A stretch of 64,000 bases of DNA from Methanothrix harundinacea 6Ac (GTDB lineage Archaea > Halobacteriota > Methanosarcinia > Methanotrichales > Methanotrichaceae). This document shows positions 26,009-35,282 of this stretch, one piece after another (within the stretch, counting starts at the first letter, position 1; each line of letters opens with the position of its first letter). Under the pieces are notes generated by a model that worked only from the letters and a program-made list of their open reading frames with translations, had not been told where the DNA came from and made no database searches. The stretch is from assembly GCF_000235565.1 (NCBI RefSeq), contig NC_017527.1:1054001-1118000 (forward strand), given 5' to 3'. The position numbers and the translations under genes were made by a program.

Positions 26009-27147
26009 TAGGTCCAAAGATCAATTCGAAGCGGGTGCTGGTGGTGGCGCGGCGGGTCGTCCGCCAGCTGAAGCGGGATCGGAGGACGATCGGCCTCATC
26101 ACCTTCGCCCCCGTATTCCTGATGATCCTCTTCGGCTACGCCCTCTCGGGGGAGATGGCCGGCATAAACCTGGGGGTGGTGGACCTCGGAGGCCAGGACG
26201 CCCTGAGGGAGCACCTCGCCTCCGTCGACGACTTCGACCTCCTCCACCTCGGGTCAGAGTCGGACGCCGAGAGGCTGATCGTCGAGGGGAGGCTCCACGG
26301 GGCGGTGGTGATCGGGGAGGAGGTCCGGGTCCTGCTGGACGGGTCGAGCCCCCAGATCACAGCTTCGATCATGACCGAGGTGAAGAACGGCCTTCTCCCC
26401 CGGGAGGGGCTCCAGAACGGCGGAAGGATGGGGGTTGGAGGAGAGCTGGGAGCTTTAAACGGGGGGTGGCCTGGGGGCGACGGCATCCTCGGAGGGGTCG
26501 GAGGCCCAGAGGTCGTCCAGCGCTACATTCGCGGCTACGATCTGGAGATGATGGACTCCGTCGGCCCCGCGGTCCTCGGCCTCGTCGTCTTCTTCTTCAC
26601 CTTCATCACCGCCGCGATCTCGTTTCTCCGGGAGAGGACTCAGGGGTCCCTGGAGAAGTTCATGGTATCGCCCCTCAGCAGGCCCGAGATGGTGGCCGGC
26701 TACCTTTTGGGGTTCAGCCTCTTCGCCCTCCTCCAGTCGGCGACGACCCTCCTCGTCGTCGTCCTCGCCTTCGGCGTTCCCATGAACGGAAACCCCCTGA
26801 CGGCCTTCGGCGTCATCCTCCTCCTGGGGGCGGGAGGGCTCGTCCTAGGCGGCTTCTTATCGAACTTCGCCAAGACGGAGTTTCAGGTCGTCCAGTTCAT
26901 ACCGATAGTCATCCTCCCCCAGGTCGTCCTTTCAGGGGTCTGGTGGCCCCTCGAATCGATCCCCGACTTCATAAGGCCGATCTCCTACATCCTCCCCCTC
27001 ACCTACTCCAGCGACGCCCTCCGGGCGGTGATGCTGAAGGGGGCGGGGGTATCAGAGATCCTGGTGCCGGACCTGCTGTTCCTGGTCGGGTTCTTCGTCA
27101 TCGCCTTCGGGGCGGCGACGCTGATGCTGAAGCGGGAGGTGGGTTAG
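26005..27147 (+). CDS. ABC-2 type permease
   Basis: A 380-aa permease with one N-terminal membrane helix (TFAPVFLMILFGYAL), an external loop of about 150 residues with a Gly-rich stretch, and five C-terminal helices including the ABC-2 motif region FLRERTQGSLEKFMVSPL. Partner of the ATPase before it. Substrate unknown; such systems export drugs, lipids or polymers. Confidence 0.9.
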   Translation: MIGPKINSKRVLVVARRVVRQLKRDRRTIGLITFAPVFLMILFGYALSGEMAGINLGVVDLGGQDALREHLASVDDFDLLHLGSESDAERLIVEGRLHGAVVIGEEVRVLLDGSSPQITASIMTEVKNGLLPREGLQNGGRMGVGGELGALNGGWPGGDGILGGVGGPEVVQRYIRGYDLEMMDSVGPAVLGLVVFFFTFITAAISFLRERTQGSLEKFMVSPLSRPEMVAGYLLGFSLFALLQSATTLLVVVLAFGVPMNGNPLTAFGVILLLGAGGLVLGGFLSNFAKTEFQVVQFIPIVILPQVVLSGVWWPLESIPDFIRPISYILPLTYSSDALRAVMLKGAGVSEILVPDLLFLVGFFVIAFGAATLMLKREVG

Positions 27148-27195
27148 TCAAAACTGTCTCGACTCGGATGGGGTCCGGAGCCGAGATCGGAGAGA

Positions 27196-28068
27196 TCAAG
27201 TTCGGATCCCCCCCTCCAGCCTCTCCCTCGCCGCCTTCTTCACGCTCTGATCCCCATCCCCCACCAGAGCTCTCACGACCTCTTCGGGGGTGGACGGATT
27301 TTGGGCCACCTTCTCCCTCACCTTCCAGGCCCAGTCCCCGGAGAGGGCCACCAGGGTAGCGGGATCGGCGATCGGATTCGACGCCACCGCCGCCCGGATC
27401 TCGACATCCCGGTCAGCGGCGAGGCTCGCGAGGGTGGAGGCCGACGTCTTTTTGTTCATCGCGACGGCGGCCCGGACGTCCTGGATCCGGTCGGCGGCGA
27501 GGTAGGCCAGGAGCTCGACGGTCGCCTGCGGGCTCCTCGCCGCCGCCGTCCTGACGGACCAGGAGGGGTCGATCCTCCTATCGAAGAGGACGTCCTCGGG
27601 GACCGTCGGGTTTGAGACGACGGCGGCCCGGACCCCCTCGTCTCCGTCGTCGGCGAGGGCCCTGATAACCTCTTCAGGGGTCTTCGGGTTCTTGGCCGCA
27701 GCCTCCATGACGATGTAGCGGTTCTTCGAGAGGGAATAGTCAAAGTCCATCGTCTCGTCCTCGGCGAGGTCCGAGAGGACCTCGGGGGATGTCCTGGGAT
27801 TGAGGGCGACGGCGGCCCGGACGAAGCCGTCTCCGTCCTCGGCGAGGAGATCGAGGATCTCGCCGTCTGCCTGAGGGCTTGCGGCCACCGCCTCCCGGAC
27901 CCACTGGACCCTATCTCTCGCCAGCTCCCCCAGGATCTCCATGGGCGCGGCGGGGTTGTTGGCCACGGCCCGGCGGACGTGCCAGTCCCAGTCCCTCGCG
28001 AGCCTCTCCAGCTCCTCCCCATCTATCTCTGGGTCTGATGCCTCCCTCTCCTTCTTCCAGTCCCTCAT
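27196..28068 (-). CDS. Leucine-rich-repeat-variant (LRV) protein
   Basis: A 290-aa solenoid made of about nine repeats of 24-26 residues plus a partial one, each of the form VRxAVAxNPxTPxxxLxxLAxDxD. This is the LRV pattern. The N-terminal iron-sulfur segment of the Azotobacter LRV protein is absent. Repeat three carries an insertion of about ten residues. It probably binds proteins; partners are unknown. Cytoplasmic, no signal peptide. It converges on the ABC permease gene. Confidence 0.8.
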   Translation of the reverse strand: MRDWKKEREASDPEIDGEELERLARDWDWHVRRAVANNPAAPMEILGELARDRVQWVREAVAASPQADGEILDLLAEDGDGFVRAAVALNPRTSPEVLSDLAEDETMDFDYSLSKNRYIVMEAAAKNPKTPEEVIRALADDGDEGVRAAVVSNPTVPEDVLFDRRIDPSWSVRTAAARSPQATVELLAYLAADRIQDVRAAVAMNKKTSASTLASLAADRDVEIRAAVASNPIADPATLVALSGDWAWKVREKVAQNPSTPEEVVRALVGDGDQSVKKAARERLEGGIRT

Positions 28069-28193
28069 GGCCAGATCCTCCCTCCTTCGTAACCGGTCGG
28101 CTCTTCATCCTCCTTTATAGGTATCCACCTTCTCCTCCCCCCCCGCGAGCCGCTCCATCTCCCCCGTCTTCGATCCGACGGGAGGGCGTCGGC

Positions 28194-29132
28194 TCATCCC
28201 CGGAGGCAAGAGAAGGCGTAGACCTCCTCCAGGACCTCGGCCGGGTCCTTCCGGTCGATCCGGCCGAACTTCGCCTCCAGGATCGGCATCTCGATGGCAG
28301 GGCGGATCATCCGCACGAGGGCGCTCTCGCCGCCGACGACGGCGTAGACGGGGATCGACCTCCGCCCCTCCAGGAGGCTCTCCAGCCTCTCCGCGACGAG
28401 GGCTGCATGCTGGCGGATATCTTCCTCCCTCAGCCGCTCGAACCTCCTCTGGGACCAGCCGCCCTTGGTGTGCTTCTCCTTGACGGTGCTCTTCACCACC
28501 GCCTCCTCGATGAAGCCCTCCCTCCCCAGGGCCAGCCCCAGGAGGGTCTCTCCGGCGTGGGCCGCCACCACCAGGACCGGTGTATCCAGCATCTCCCGGA
28601 GGGGCCCCGTCCTGAAGGTGGAGGCGAAGGCCGTCACCTCCTTTTTTATGGGGAAGGGGGGTACAAGGCCGATGGTGAAGAGGAGGGGGTCGGAGAAGAC
28701 GGCCACCCCCCGGTCTGAACCCGCCCGCCGGATCATCTCCTCCGCTCCGGGATGAAGGTCGGAGCCCATCGATCCGGCGGGGACTAAGGCGGAAAGGAGG
28801 TCGTCATCTTTGGAGCGGATCTCGTCCAGCCGGTCCAGGAGCCTCGCCACCTCCCTCGGCTTCAGGGTCCAGCTCTTCTCTTCCGGCTTCGGTCTCCCTT
28901 TCTCTTCGCCTCCATCCTCAGACCCCCCCTCCTGGAGAGCGGCGATCCTCTGCTCGGCGGCCTTGAGGGCGAGGCTCGCCTCCTGCTGGGCTGCCGTCAT
29001 CTTTCGGATCTTCTCATCTCGCCTCTCGATCTGGAGGGCTAGGGAGTCCCTCTCCTCCTCCAGGAGAGCCACCTTCGAGCGGAGCTCCCCTATCTCCTCC
29101 TCTCGCCTCTTTCTTCCCAGAAGGTCGACCAA
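28194..29132 (-). CDS. Vms1/ANKZF1-like release factor (VLRF1 family)
   Basis: A 312-aa protein. Residues about 5-80 form a coiled coil; a charged linker follows; the C-terminal 200 residues match the eRF1-like domain of Vms1 with the motif KHTKGGWSQRRFER, where the GGxSQ loop is the counterpart of the release-factor GGQ. Vms1 proteins free nascent chains from tRNA on stalled large subunits, so a ribosome rescue role is likely. I chose TTG at 29132 with AGGTGA upstream; reading further upstream would run through tRNA-Arg. Confidence 0.78.
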   Translation of the reverse strand: MVDLLGRKRREEEIGELRSKVALLEEERDSLALQIERRDEKIRKMTAAQQEASLALKAAEQRIAALQEGGSEDGGEEKGRPKPEEKSWTLKPREVARLLDRLDEIRSKDDDLLSALVPAGSMGSDLHPGAEEMIRRAGSDRGVAVFSDPLLFTIGLVPPFPIKKEVTAFASTFRTGPLREMLDTPVLVVAAHAGETLLGLALGREGFIEEAVVKSTVKEKHTKGGWSQRRFERLREEDIRQHAALVAERLESLLEGRRSIPVYAVVGGESALVRMIRPAIEMPILEAKFGRIDRKDPAEVLEEVYAFSCLRG

Positions 29133-29231
29133 ACCCTCACCTGCGCCCCTCTTATGGGCCCATGGGCAAAAAGGGTTTTCTACCTGCTTCGAATCGGGGG
29201 TCTCCGCCGAAATATCGGTATAAAAGGAGGA

Positions 29232-29320
29232 CGGACCCGCTGGGATTCGAACCCAGGTCAGCGGGTTTCTTCGAGGAGCCTCTCCGAAGCCCGCTAGGAT
29301 ATCCTCTACCCTACGAGTCC
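29232..29320 (-). tRNA. tRNA-Arg (TCG anticodon) with 17-nt intron
   Basis: Acceptor GGACTCG pairs with CGGGTCC (one G-T), T arm CTGGG-TTCGAAT-CCCAG, anticodon stem GCGGG/CCCGC. The loop is interrupted: CTTC pairs with GAAG as the 4-bp helix of a bulge-helix-bulge, with 3-nt bulges GGA and AAA. Cutting after the second base of each bulge removes 29267-29283 (17 nt) and leaves the 7-base loop CTTCGGA, anticodon TCG. The intron is at the usual position 37/38. CCA is not encoded. Confidence 0.93.
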
Positions 29321-29647
29321 TCGCGCGAGCCTTAACCCTCAAACGCTATTAACCTTTTCCAGGGCTTCGCGGCTCCATCGCCCCGGGACCCCTCCGATTC
29401 TGGGGGCGGATCCTCGAAGCTCCCTATTTAAATTTAACAGAAAGCCATCTAGAAAGGGTCTAATTGCAGTTCAAGGTCGCAGGATATCTCCGGATTCGAA
29501 TAGAGGGTTAAGGTGGCGGGGAAAGTATTTCAACCCACAGGCGGATCTCGTAGCTATCGGATAAAGTCCCTGCTAGCTCCGGGGTGAGTTGATGAGCCTT
29601 CCGAAGGCTCGGAAGGGTCCCGGGAGCTCTTAGGCGGGTGAATCCTC
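29321..29647 (+). promoter_or_regulatory. Non-coding gap with structured leader before the flavoprotein
   Basis: No gene is visible in these 327 bases. An AT-rich CTATTTAAATTTAAC near 29424-29438 is the likely promoter. Just before the coding start the RNA can fold: AGCTCC (about 29575) pairs with GGAGCT (about 29625), enclosing the hairpin GAGCCTT-CCG-AAGGCTC. This could be a regulatory leader. It does not match a riboswitch I know. Confidence 0.4.
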
Positions 29648-30580
29648 ATGGAAGAGACGATATGCGAAAGGTCCGTCGGCTCCATCGCCAACGAGATCGT
29701 CCGGAAGGAGACGGTCGCCCCAGGCTTCACCCTGATGGAGATCAGGGCGCCTGATATAGCCGAGAAGATCCAGGCGGGGCAGTTCATGATCCTCCGGGTC
29801 GACGAGGCGGGGGAGAGGATACCTATGAGCGTAGCCGACTGGGACCGGGAGAGGGGGACGGTCACCCTCGTCTTCCAGGAGCTGGGGCTCTCTACAAAGA
29901 AGCTCGGCCTGATGGAGCCGGGGCAGAGGCTCGCAAACCTGGCCGGCCCCCTGGGGAAGGCCGCAGAGGTGGGGCACTTCGGGACGGTCGCAATCGTCAG
30001 CGGCTGCTTTGGGACGGGGCCGGGGTATGCCCTCGCAAAGGCCTTGAAGGGGGCGGGGAACCGGGTGATCTACATCGCCGAGGCCTTCAGGGGAGAATTT
30101 CACTTCTGGCTCGATAGGCTCGCGGAGGTAGCCGATCGGCTGATCGTCGCCTCTGGAGATATGACGGTGGGCTCTGCCCGATGGGCGAAGGACCCCCTGA
30201 GGGACCTCCTCGAATCCGAGGAGATCGGGAGGGTTTACCTCATCGGCTGCACCTTCATGATGGCGACCTGCTCGAGGGCGTCGGAGCCCTTCGGCGTCGA
30301 GACGAGGGCGAGCTTGATGCCGATCATGATCGATGGTACGGGGATGTGCGGCGCCTGCCGCGTCAACGTCGCCGGGGAGACGAAGCTCGCCTGCGTCGAG
30401 GGGCCGGAGTTCGCCGGCCGCGACGTCGACTGGTCCGAGCTGATGGAGAGGGCGCGGGGGTACCTCAAGGAGGAGGAGCGGGCCCTCGACCTCTGGGAGA
30501 TCGACAACTGGCACCTGGTCAGGTTCAGAGACCGCGGTCCCGAGGAGAGACGAAAGAGGGGCGGGCCCCGGCGGTGCTGA
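29648..30580 (+). CDS. SudB/NfnA-like FAD and [2Fe-2S] oxidoreductase subunit
   Basis: A 310-aa flavoprotein. The N-terminal ferredoxin-reductase barrel has RIPMSVADWD for FAD; the middle domain has SGCFGTGPG and LIGCTFMM for NAD(P); the C-terminal DGTGMCGACR plus a later Cys binds a [2Fe-2S] cluster, as in sulfide dehydrogenase subunit B and NfnA. The usual partner, the GltA/NfnB-like subunit, is normally adjacent but is missing here. GGGTGA lies 7 bases before the ATG. The C-terminal 40 residues are basic and atypical. Confidence 0.85.
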   Translation: MEETICERSVGSIANEIVRKETVAPGFTLMEIRAPDIAEKIQAGQFMILRVDEAGERIPMSVADWDRERGTVTLVFQELGLSTKKLGLMEPGQRLANLAGPLGKAAEVGHFGTVAIVSGCFGTGPGYALAKALKGAGNRVIYIAEAFRGEFHFWLDRLAEVADRLIVASGDMTVGSARWAKDPLRDLLESEEIGRVYLIGCTFMMATCSRASEPFGVETRASLMPIMIDGTGMCGACRVNVAGETKLACVEGPEFAGRDVDWSELMERARGYLKEEERALDLWEIDNWHLVRFRDRGPEERRKRGGPRRC

Positions 30581-30950
30581 TGAGGGCGGCCAGGCTTCCT
30601 CCAGGATGCCGATCCCGAACTCTAAGAGATCATCAGCGTCCGCGGATTTGGGGCGGAGGACTCGACCTGAGGCGCCGTGAGGTGCGGGCGGCGCTCGGGG
30701 GCGGGGGCCTGGTCGGGATGGTTAGGGCGCCAATTCTGCCGGCTGAAGGGTCCTGCGGCGAGGGTCCGGGAGGCGGCGGGGGAGCAGTAAGCTGAAGGAT
30801 TTCATCCCTTAATTCCAACCTCAAGGTCGAAAAGGCACCAGAGTAGGAAGTAGAGGATTGCAGTCGCCACCGGAATCTCCCCTCTCCTACAATCACTTGA
30901 TCTACTTGCGGGGTTCGCAACTCCTCCAGGTGACGTTGACGTTATCGACG
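30581..30950. other. Gap without a recognised gene; GC boundary
   Basis: About 370 bases. The first 200 are very GC-rich and open in several frames but show no homologous motif; I looked for a GltA/NfnB remnant and did not find one. Near 30790 the composition drops sharply, marking the start of the AT-rich surface-protein island. Confidence 0.4.
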
Positions 30951-32558
30951 TTATCGTTTTGCCGCCTTCTTCTTTAAGCTCTCCTGAATTGTTCCGTCTT
31001 CTGCCTTCCAAGATGCGTATACCATGTTATCCAATAATCTAGTCTTCGTGTCCGCGCTATTTTCTATGGAGAACGCTACATTAATATAAAGGGTTTCATC
31101 ATGTTCAAGCCTCGTAATAGTCCAAGTCAAGCTGCTAGAGGTTTTGTTTGTTGGCTCGAATATCTCACCATCCATCTTCGTCGAATTACCTCTGGTGTAG
31201 CCGAATCCCTTCGGAAGAAGGTCCGTGACGTTAACGTTGGTCAGGTTTCCCTTCCTATCTGCCGGTGCATAAGTGACCCCGATTTGGTACACTGCCCTTT
31301 CAGAGGTGCTATTACGATCTATATAGAACTTTTCGACTGTGACGTTGTAATTTACGGACATTTCCGGGGGCTGAGTCTCCTCTCTATAAGGCTGGCCACC
31401 TCCAGCTCCGTCAGATTTTGTAGCGTTGTTTGTATCTTCGCCTAAATTTCCAAACTGGTATATACACTCGAAGCTGGGGCAGTAGGAATAATTGCACTGC
31501 AATTTTTCATACTTTGGAGGTGCTGTACATCTGAGGGCGCCTGTTATTGGATCAATGATGCACTCCTGATTGCGTATCAAGTTGGCGGTTACCTGATTCG
31601 GCTTCAACGTATTGTAAACACCAGTATCGGGCCATTTATTATCATCGCGACCGATGTAGCATTTATCATCATCGTCACAATAAAAGCCTGCCAGTGGTAC
31701 AAGACTCTTTTCATAGTCTTGCTTGTAAGCTTCTCCACCGCCGATGCAGCAGGAGAGCCAGCCTTCGTCGATGCCTGCACCAGGATACGACATATTTTCT
31801 GCAATCAGATCGTTCGTTATATGGATGTTGTCTCCTCTGATCAGAGCGTCCTGTTCCCAGTCTATATTACGGGAGACGGTTCTGTTCGTCCAGGCGGTGG
31901 CATCCTTGATCTCTATGATTCCATCGGTGACATTGGCGGTGTATCTAAATTCGTAATCATTATCCGTTTTCGCAGGGGGTTTTGCACCCATATCCGCTTC
32001 TGCTGTTACGTTAATACGGCTTGATCTTCGGCTCTCCCCAAGATCGTATGTCCCGGCATAGCTGGGGGATCTGCCATTGCCCTGAATGCGGGACGCTCCG
32101 CTCAGATGCATAACTCCAGAATATTTTACATAATTTAGATCATCGTATCGTATCTTCTTCCACGCAGATACCGCCCGATTGTTGGGATAAAAACCCTTTG
32201 CGTAGAACTCTGATATCCCTTTCTCGCCTGTGAAGTTTACATACTGATGATGATATACGCTAGAGTTATGATCTGCGTAAGGTGGATGGGCTGCGTCTAT
32301 CTGGCCATCGTAATATCCAAATTCATCAGTGAAATCGATTTCACCATTTACCAGGTAGTTCGTCGAGCCCGTCTTGTAGCCCTTGGAATAACTGCTCTCT
32401 TCGAGTCTAGGCTCTTTAAAATAGCTGTAGTGCGTCATTGTGCCGTTGTCGCTGGTACAACTAAAAGTGCTGGTAACTACTCCAGCTGATGCAGCGGTAA
32501 TCAGCACCCCCATCAGCACAGATACAAGGACTACATTTCTAATGAGCCATCCCTCCAC
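30951..32558 (-). CDS. Secreted surface protein with C-terminal DUF11-like domain
   Basis: A 535-aa protein starting at GTG. A signal peptide spans about residues 5-25 (LVSVLMGVLITAASAG). There are many N-glycosylation sites (NxS/T) and several cysteine pairs in the middle. Residues about 400-520 resemble the DUF11/conserved-repeat fold found in archaeal and bacterial surface proteins, with LTNVNVTDLLPKGFGYT. No C-terminal membrane helix is visible; the end is lysine-rich. GC is well below the window average. Confidence 0.7.
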   Translation of the reverse strand: MEGWLIRNVVLVSVLMGVLITAASAGVVTSTFSCTSDNGTMTHYSYFKEPRLEESSYSKGYKTGSTNYLVNGEIDFTDEFGYYDGQIDAAHPPYADHNSSVYHHQYVNFTGEKGISEFYAKGFYPNNRAVSAWKKIRYDDLNYVKYSGVMHLSGASRIQGNGRSPSYAGTYDLGESRRSSRINVTAEADMGAKPPAKTDNDYEFRYTANVTDGIIEIKDATAWTNRTVSRNIDWEQDALIRGDNIHITNDLIAENMSYPGAGIDEGWLSCCIGGGEAYKQDYEKSLVPLAGFYCDDDDKCYIGRDDNKWPDTGVYNTLKPNQVTANLIRNQECIIDPITGALRCTAPPKYEKLQCNYSYCPSFECIYQFGNLGEDTNNATKSDGAGGGQPYREETQPPEMSVNYNVTVEKFYIDRNSTSERAVYQIGVTYAPADRKGNLTNVNVTDLLPKGFGYTRGNSTKMDGEIFEPTNKTSSSLTWTITRLEHDETLYINVAFSIENSADTKTRLLDNMVYASWKAEDGTIQESLKKKAAKR

Positions 32559-32606
32559 CTAAGACGAATATTTCAGATTGATCATCCCTGGATATGATAA
32601 AAAAAT

Positions 32607-33596
32607 CTAAATAAAGACCGTATTCAAACTGATCGGGCCGGATATAAACTTGCCGGAATATTCGCCCGATTTGTCGTCGTGTTCAAAGGCGGGATTCCAA
32701 TATTTATGAATGATGTGCCCCGACCCGTCTGCGCCCCATATAATGTTCTCGTAGACATCATTCCCATCTCTTGTTCCGATAGCCACGCCGATAGGACATC
32801 CTGGATAAGCTCGTCGAACATGGACAAAAGTCCAAAGGGCCTCATCATATCTTTTCCACCTATTCAGAAAATTGGGATGCTTTTTGTCTTCTGTAGAGAT
32901 ATGGGGATCTTTGCATTCTCCAGGGTTCTCGTAGATTTTGTTCTCTAGATACTCCGATACCCCACCGTTCCCATCAAGTGGATAGATGAGCCTTTTTTCA
33001 TCGAACGCTATGAGGGTATTGTCAAGGGGATCGATATTATTTGGTATGGGATGGTACCTTCCCGCACCTAATGGAAACCCTATGACGGCCTTTTTTTGAT
33101 TAATGCCCTTGACGAATCTATCAAGTATGGGATCCCAGTATGAACAAACAAAATTATTTACTGACGTGTCATACCACCATAATACGTTCAATGCGTGCCT
33201 TTCTCCTGTCAAGCCCGGTCCGCCCTCTGCCGCAACGCCACTGATCATGCCTATGGGGAAGCCAGGGAATCTGTGGCGCACATGTGCCATCGTCCAAAAG
33301 GCTCTATCTTCACAGTCATAATACACGTTTACGTGGTTTTTATGGTTGAGACCATACATGTAGGAAAATACACTATCTTGGCCCTTGTCTCTTTCGTACG
33401 GATTTGTAATACCTTTTTTTATTGCTGCTTGAATCTTAATATCATCTACGTCCATACCTATGAATCCCGAGTCTCTTTTAAATCTTAAGCCCAGTCTCTC
33501 TGGGACATCCCCAGGGAAAATCTTGATCGGCTCGATGCGCGGCTTCAATCCAGAATTTTCCAGCAATTTATAAGCATCCTTAGTTTCCTGATCCAT
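32607..33596 (-). CDS. Unrecognised protein with two copies of one module
   Basis: A 329-aa protein with no signal peptide. Residues about 93-160 and 250-305 repeat the same pattern: (Y)D-E-x-A-x-W-T-x-x-H-V-R-x-x-x-P-G-x-P-I-G, then N-x-x-W and finally Y-W-(D/N)-P. The first copy has Cys95 and His134, with Asn137, which could form a papain- or transglutaminase-like triad; the second copy lacks the Cys and His. I do not recognise the family. It lies in the AT-rich surface-protein island. Confidence 0.6.
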   Translation of the reverse strand: MDQETKDAYKLLENSGLKPRIEPIKIFPGDVPERLGLRFKRDSGFIGMDVDDIKIQAAIKKGITNPYERDKGQDSVFSYMYGLNHKNHVNVYYDCEDRAFWTMAHVRHRFPGFPIGMISGVAAEGGPGLTGERHALNVLWWYDTSVNNFVCSYWDPILDRFVKGINQKKAVIGFPLGAGRYHPIPNNIDPLDNTLIAFDEKRLIYPLDGNGGVSEYLENKIYENPGECKDPHISTEDKKHPNFLNRWKRYDEALWTFVHVRRAYPGCPIGVAIGTRDGNDVYENIIWGADGSGHIIHKYWNPAFEHDDKSGEYSGKFISGPISLNTVFI

Positions 33597-34187
33597 GGGT
33601 CTTTATCTTCTTTTCTTCATATTTTAACTTTTCTCTTTTGTAATCTTAAATAACTATGTCCATCACATATATAAAAATAACATTTAACCTATTCGTCAAA
33701 GACACGATATTAAAAATTCATATAATATTATTTAAATTTTAAAATATATAAATAAATAATTATGATAAATCTTATGATCTTCTACTTAAATTTAAATAAT
33801 GTATATATGTTGAATTTCCATAGAATAAATAATTGGTATAAATTATAAAAATAAAAAACGATTACAATTGGCATTATAATCTTCCAATATGTGCGATCAG
33901 AGTTAATTCTATTAAACCATAAAAGCTAATTTTCATCAAAAAAATAATTTTAATTATTATGGCCGAAAATGCATAAGACGTGATGCTCTGATCTTTGGCC
34001 TTTTATTGTTCCAACGGATCAGCTAGCAGATCAGGCTGGTTAATTCTACGGTTCATCTCTAATCTTTATCCGATAAGTACAAACCAATAGATTTAAATTA
34101 GTTTAACGAGAATGAGTTTAATAATTAGTCGCCTCTTCAGACTGAGAGAGACGCGAAGAGGTTTCATTTATCAGGGTGGTGAGCGAG
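33597..34187. other. AT-rich intergenic region between divergent genes
   Basis: About 590 bases with very low GC and no credible gene. It contains many TATA-like runs and ends in an untranslated leader hairpin: CCTCTTC at 34132-34138 pairs with GAAGAGG at 34155-34161. It separates divergently read surface-island genes and probably holds both promoters. I see no iteron or origin-type repeats. Confidence 0.5.
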
Positions 34188-35282
34188 ATGAAGCTAAGAT
34201 ATCTGGCGGTGTTGGCAGCGATCATCTTACTGGTGACGATATCTGCAAGTTGCTCAAATTACGAGATGATAGGTAAGGGAGGGCCAGACAGGATACCCAT
34301 AACTATGAAAACCAACGAAACTAATCAGAGCCTTTATCAGATCCGCCTTGGTCATCCAGACCCCGACGATTTCAGCCTTGAACAGCTCGCCCTTAAGGAT
34401 CAAAATACGTCCCGGAGCTATCTGATCAATGAGACGTTGAAGGGTCATATATTCGAGTTCCAGGGTCAGATCAAGGTCGGAGATTGTGATTATTGCACCC
34501 TCTGGCTCGATAAGCCGGCGAAGCTCTTCGTGGAGTGCCCAGATGATGTGACATGCGAACAGAAATACAGGGAACCGCTTACATGTATTGTCTCCCGGGG
34601 ATACATCGTTGATCATGACGGCAACTTGCACCGCGTTGAGGGCGTGGCATTGAAGCCGGATGCAAATAAATCCGGTTGGCGTTATTTTGGGTTTGGATAC
34701 CTGGTTAGAGTACAGAGGATGACTGAACGATTAAACACGTCGTACATTCCTGATCAGGGCCAATATGACATAAAGTGGTCTTTCGTACAACAATCTTTCG
34801 TACAACAGTGTCCTGTAACCGATAAGGCGCCTGCTGTAACGGTGGGGACGTCACCCTTCGCCAATATCTCGTCTATGAAGGTCGTTCAATTTTATCAGAG
34901 ACCAGTTACTGCAGATGGTGCAACTATAGTGGTATACAAAATTACCGCCAGTAACACTGGTGAAACTAGGCTGAAGAACGTAACCCTGGATGATACTTTG
35001 CCCCTGGGCATGGATTTCGACAACGTTTATTACTCCGAAGGAGGCAGCCCTGACTTTCTGCTCGGAGAGGAGGCGGGCAAGCCTTGTGATGTCACTATGA
35101 GCCTCGGATATCTGGATACGGGAGAGAGCAGGTCGATTATCCTGAAAGCCAAACATGATGGTGACGAAAGAGCCGGAGATAGCTACGGCAAAAACAGCGT
35201 CATAGTCTACGGGGAGGCCCCAGATAAATTTAAAGTATCGGCAAATAACGACACGTCTATGCCCTCTTACGACATCGAGTAA
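34188..35282 (+). CDS. Secreted protein with DUF11-like C-terminal domain
   Basis: A 364-aa protein. I chose ATG 34188, with GGTGAG just upstream; GTG codons at 34176 and 34179 are alternatives. A signal peptide spans residues 3-23 (YLAVLAAIILLVTISAS) and may be lipidated or cut near SCSN. The C-terminal 120 residues have DUF11-like text, TRLKNVTLDDTLPLGMDF and GYLDTGESRSI, similar to the surface gene at 30951. No C-terminal membrane anchor. Lower GC than flanks. Function unknown. Confidence 0.68.
   Translation: MKLRYLAVLAAIILLVTISASCSNYEMIGKGGPDRIPITMKTNETNQSLYQIRLGHPDPDDFSLEQLALKDQNTSRSYLINETLKGHIFEFQGQIKVGDCDYCTLWLDKPAKLFVECPDDVTCEQKYREPLTCIVSRGYIVDHDGNLHRVEGVALKPDANKSGWRYFGFGYLVRVQRMTERLNTSYIPDQGQYDIKWSFVQQSFVQQCPVTDKAPAVTVGTSPFANISSMKVVQFYQRPVTADGATIVVYKITASNTGETRLKNVTLDDTLPLGMDFDNVYYSEGGSPDFLLGEEAGKPCDVTMSLGYLDTGESRSIILKAKHDGDERAGDSYGKNSVIVYGEAPDKFKVSANNDTSMPSYDIE

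Noticed and set aside
29585-29625. A TGATGA motif beside a hairpin that resembles a hammerhead ribozyme core
   Set aside because: The GAAA segment does not directly follow the hairpin and there is no room for stem III before a cleavage triplet.
30581-30795. Remnant of a GltA/NfnB gene after the NfnA-like gene
   Set aside because: No frame shows the Cys motifs or flavin loop of that subunit.
33597-34187. Replication origin in the AT-rich gap
   Set aside because: No origin-recognition repeats and no cdc6/orc1 gene nearby.
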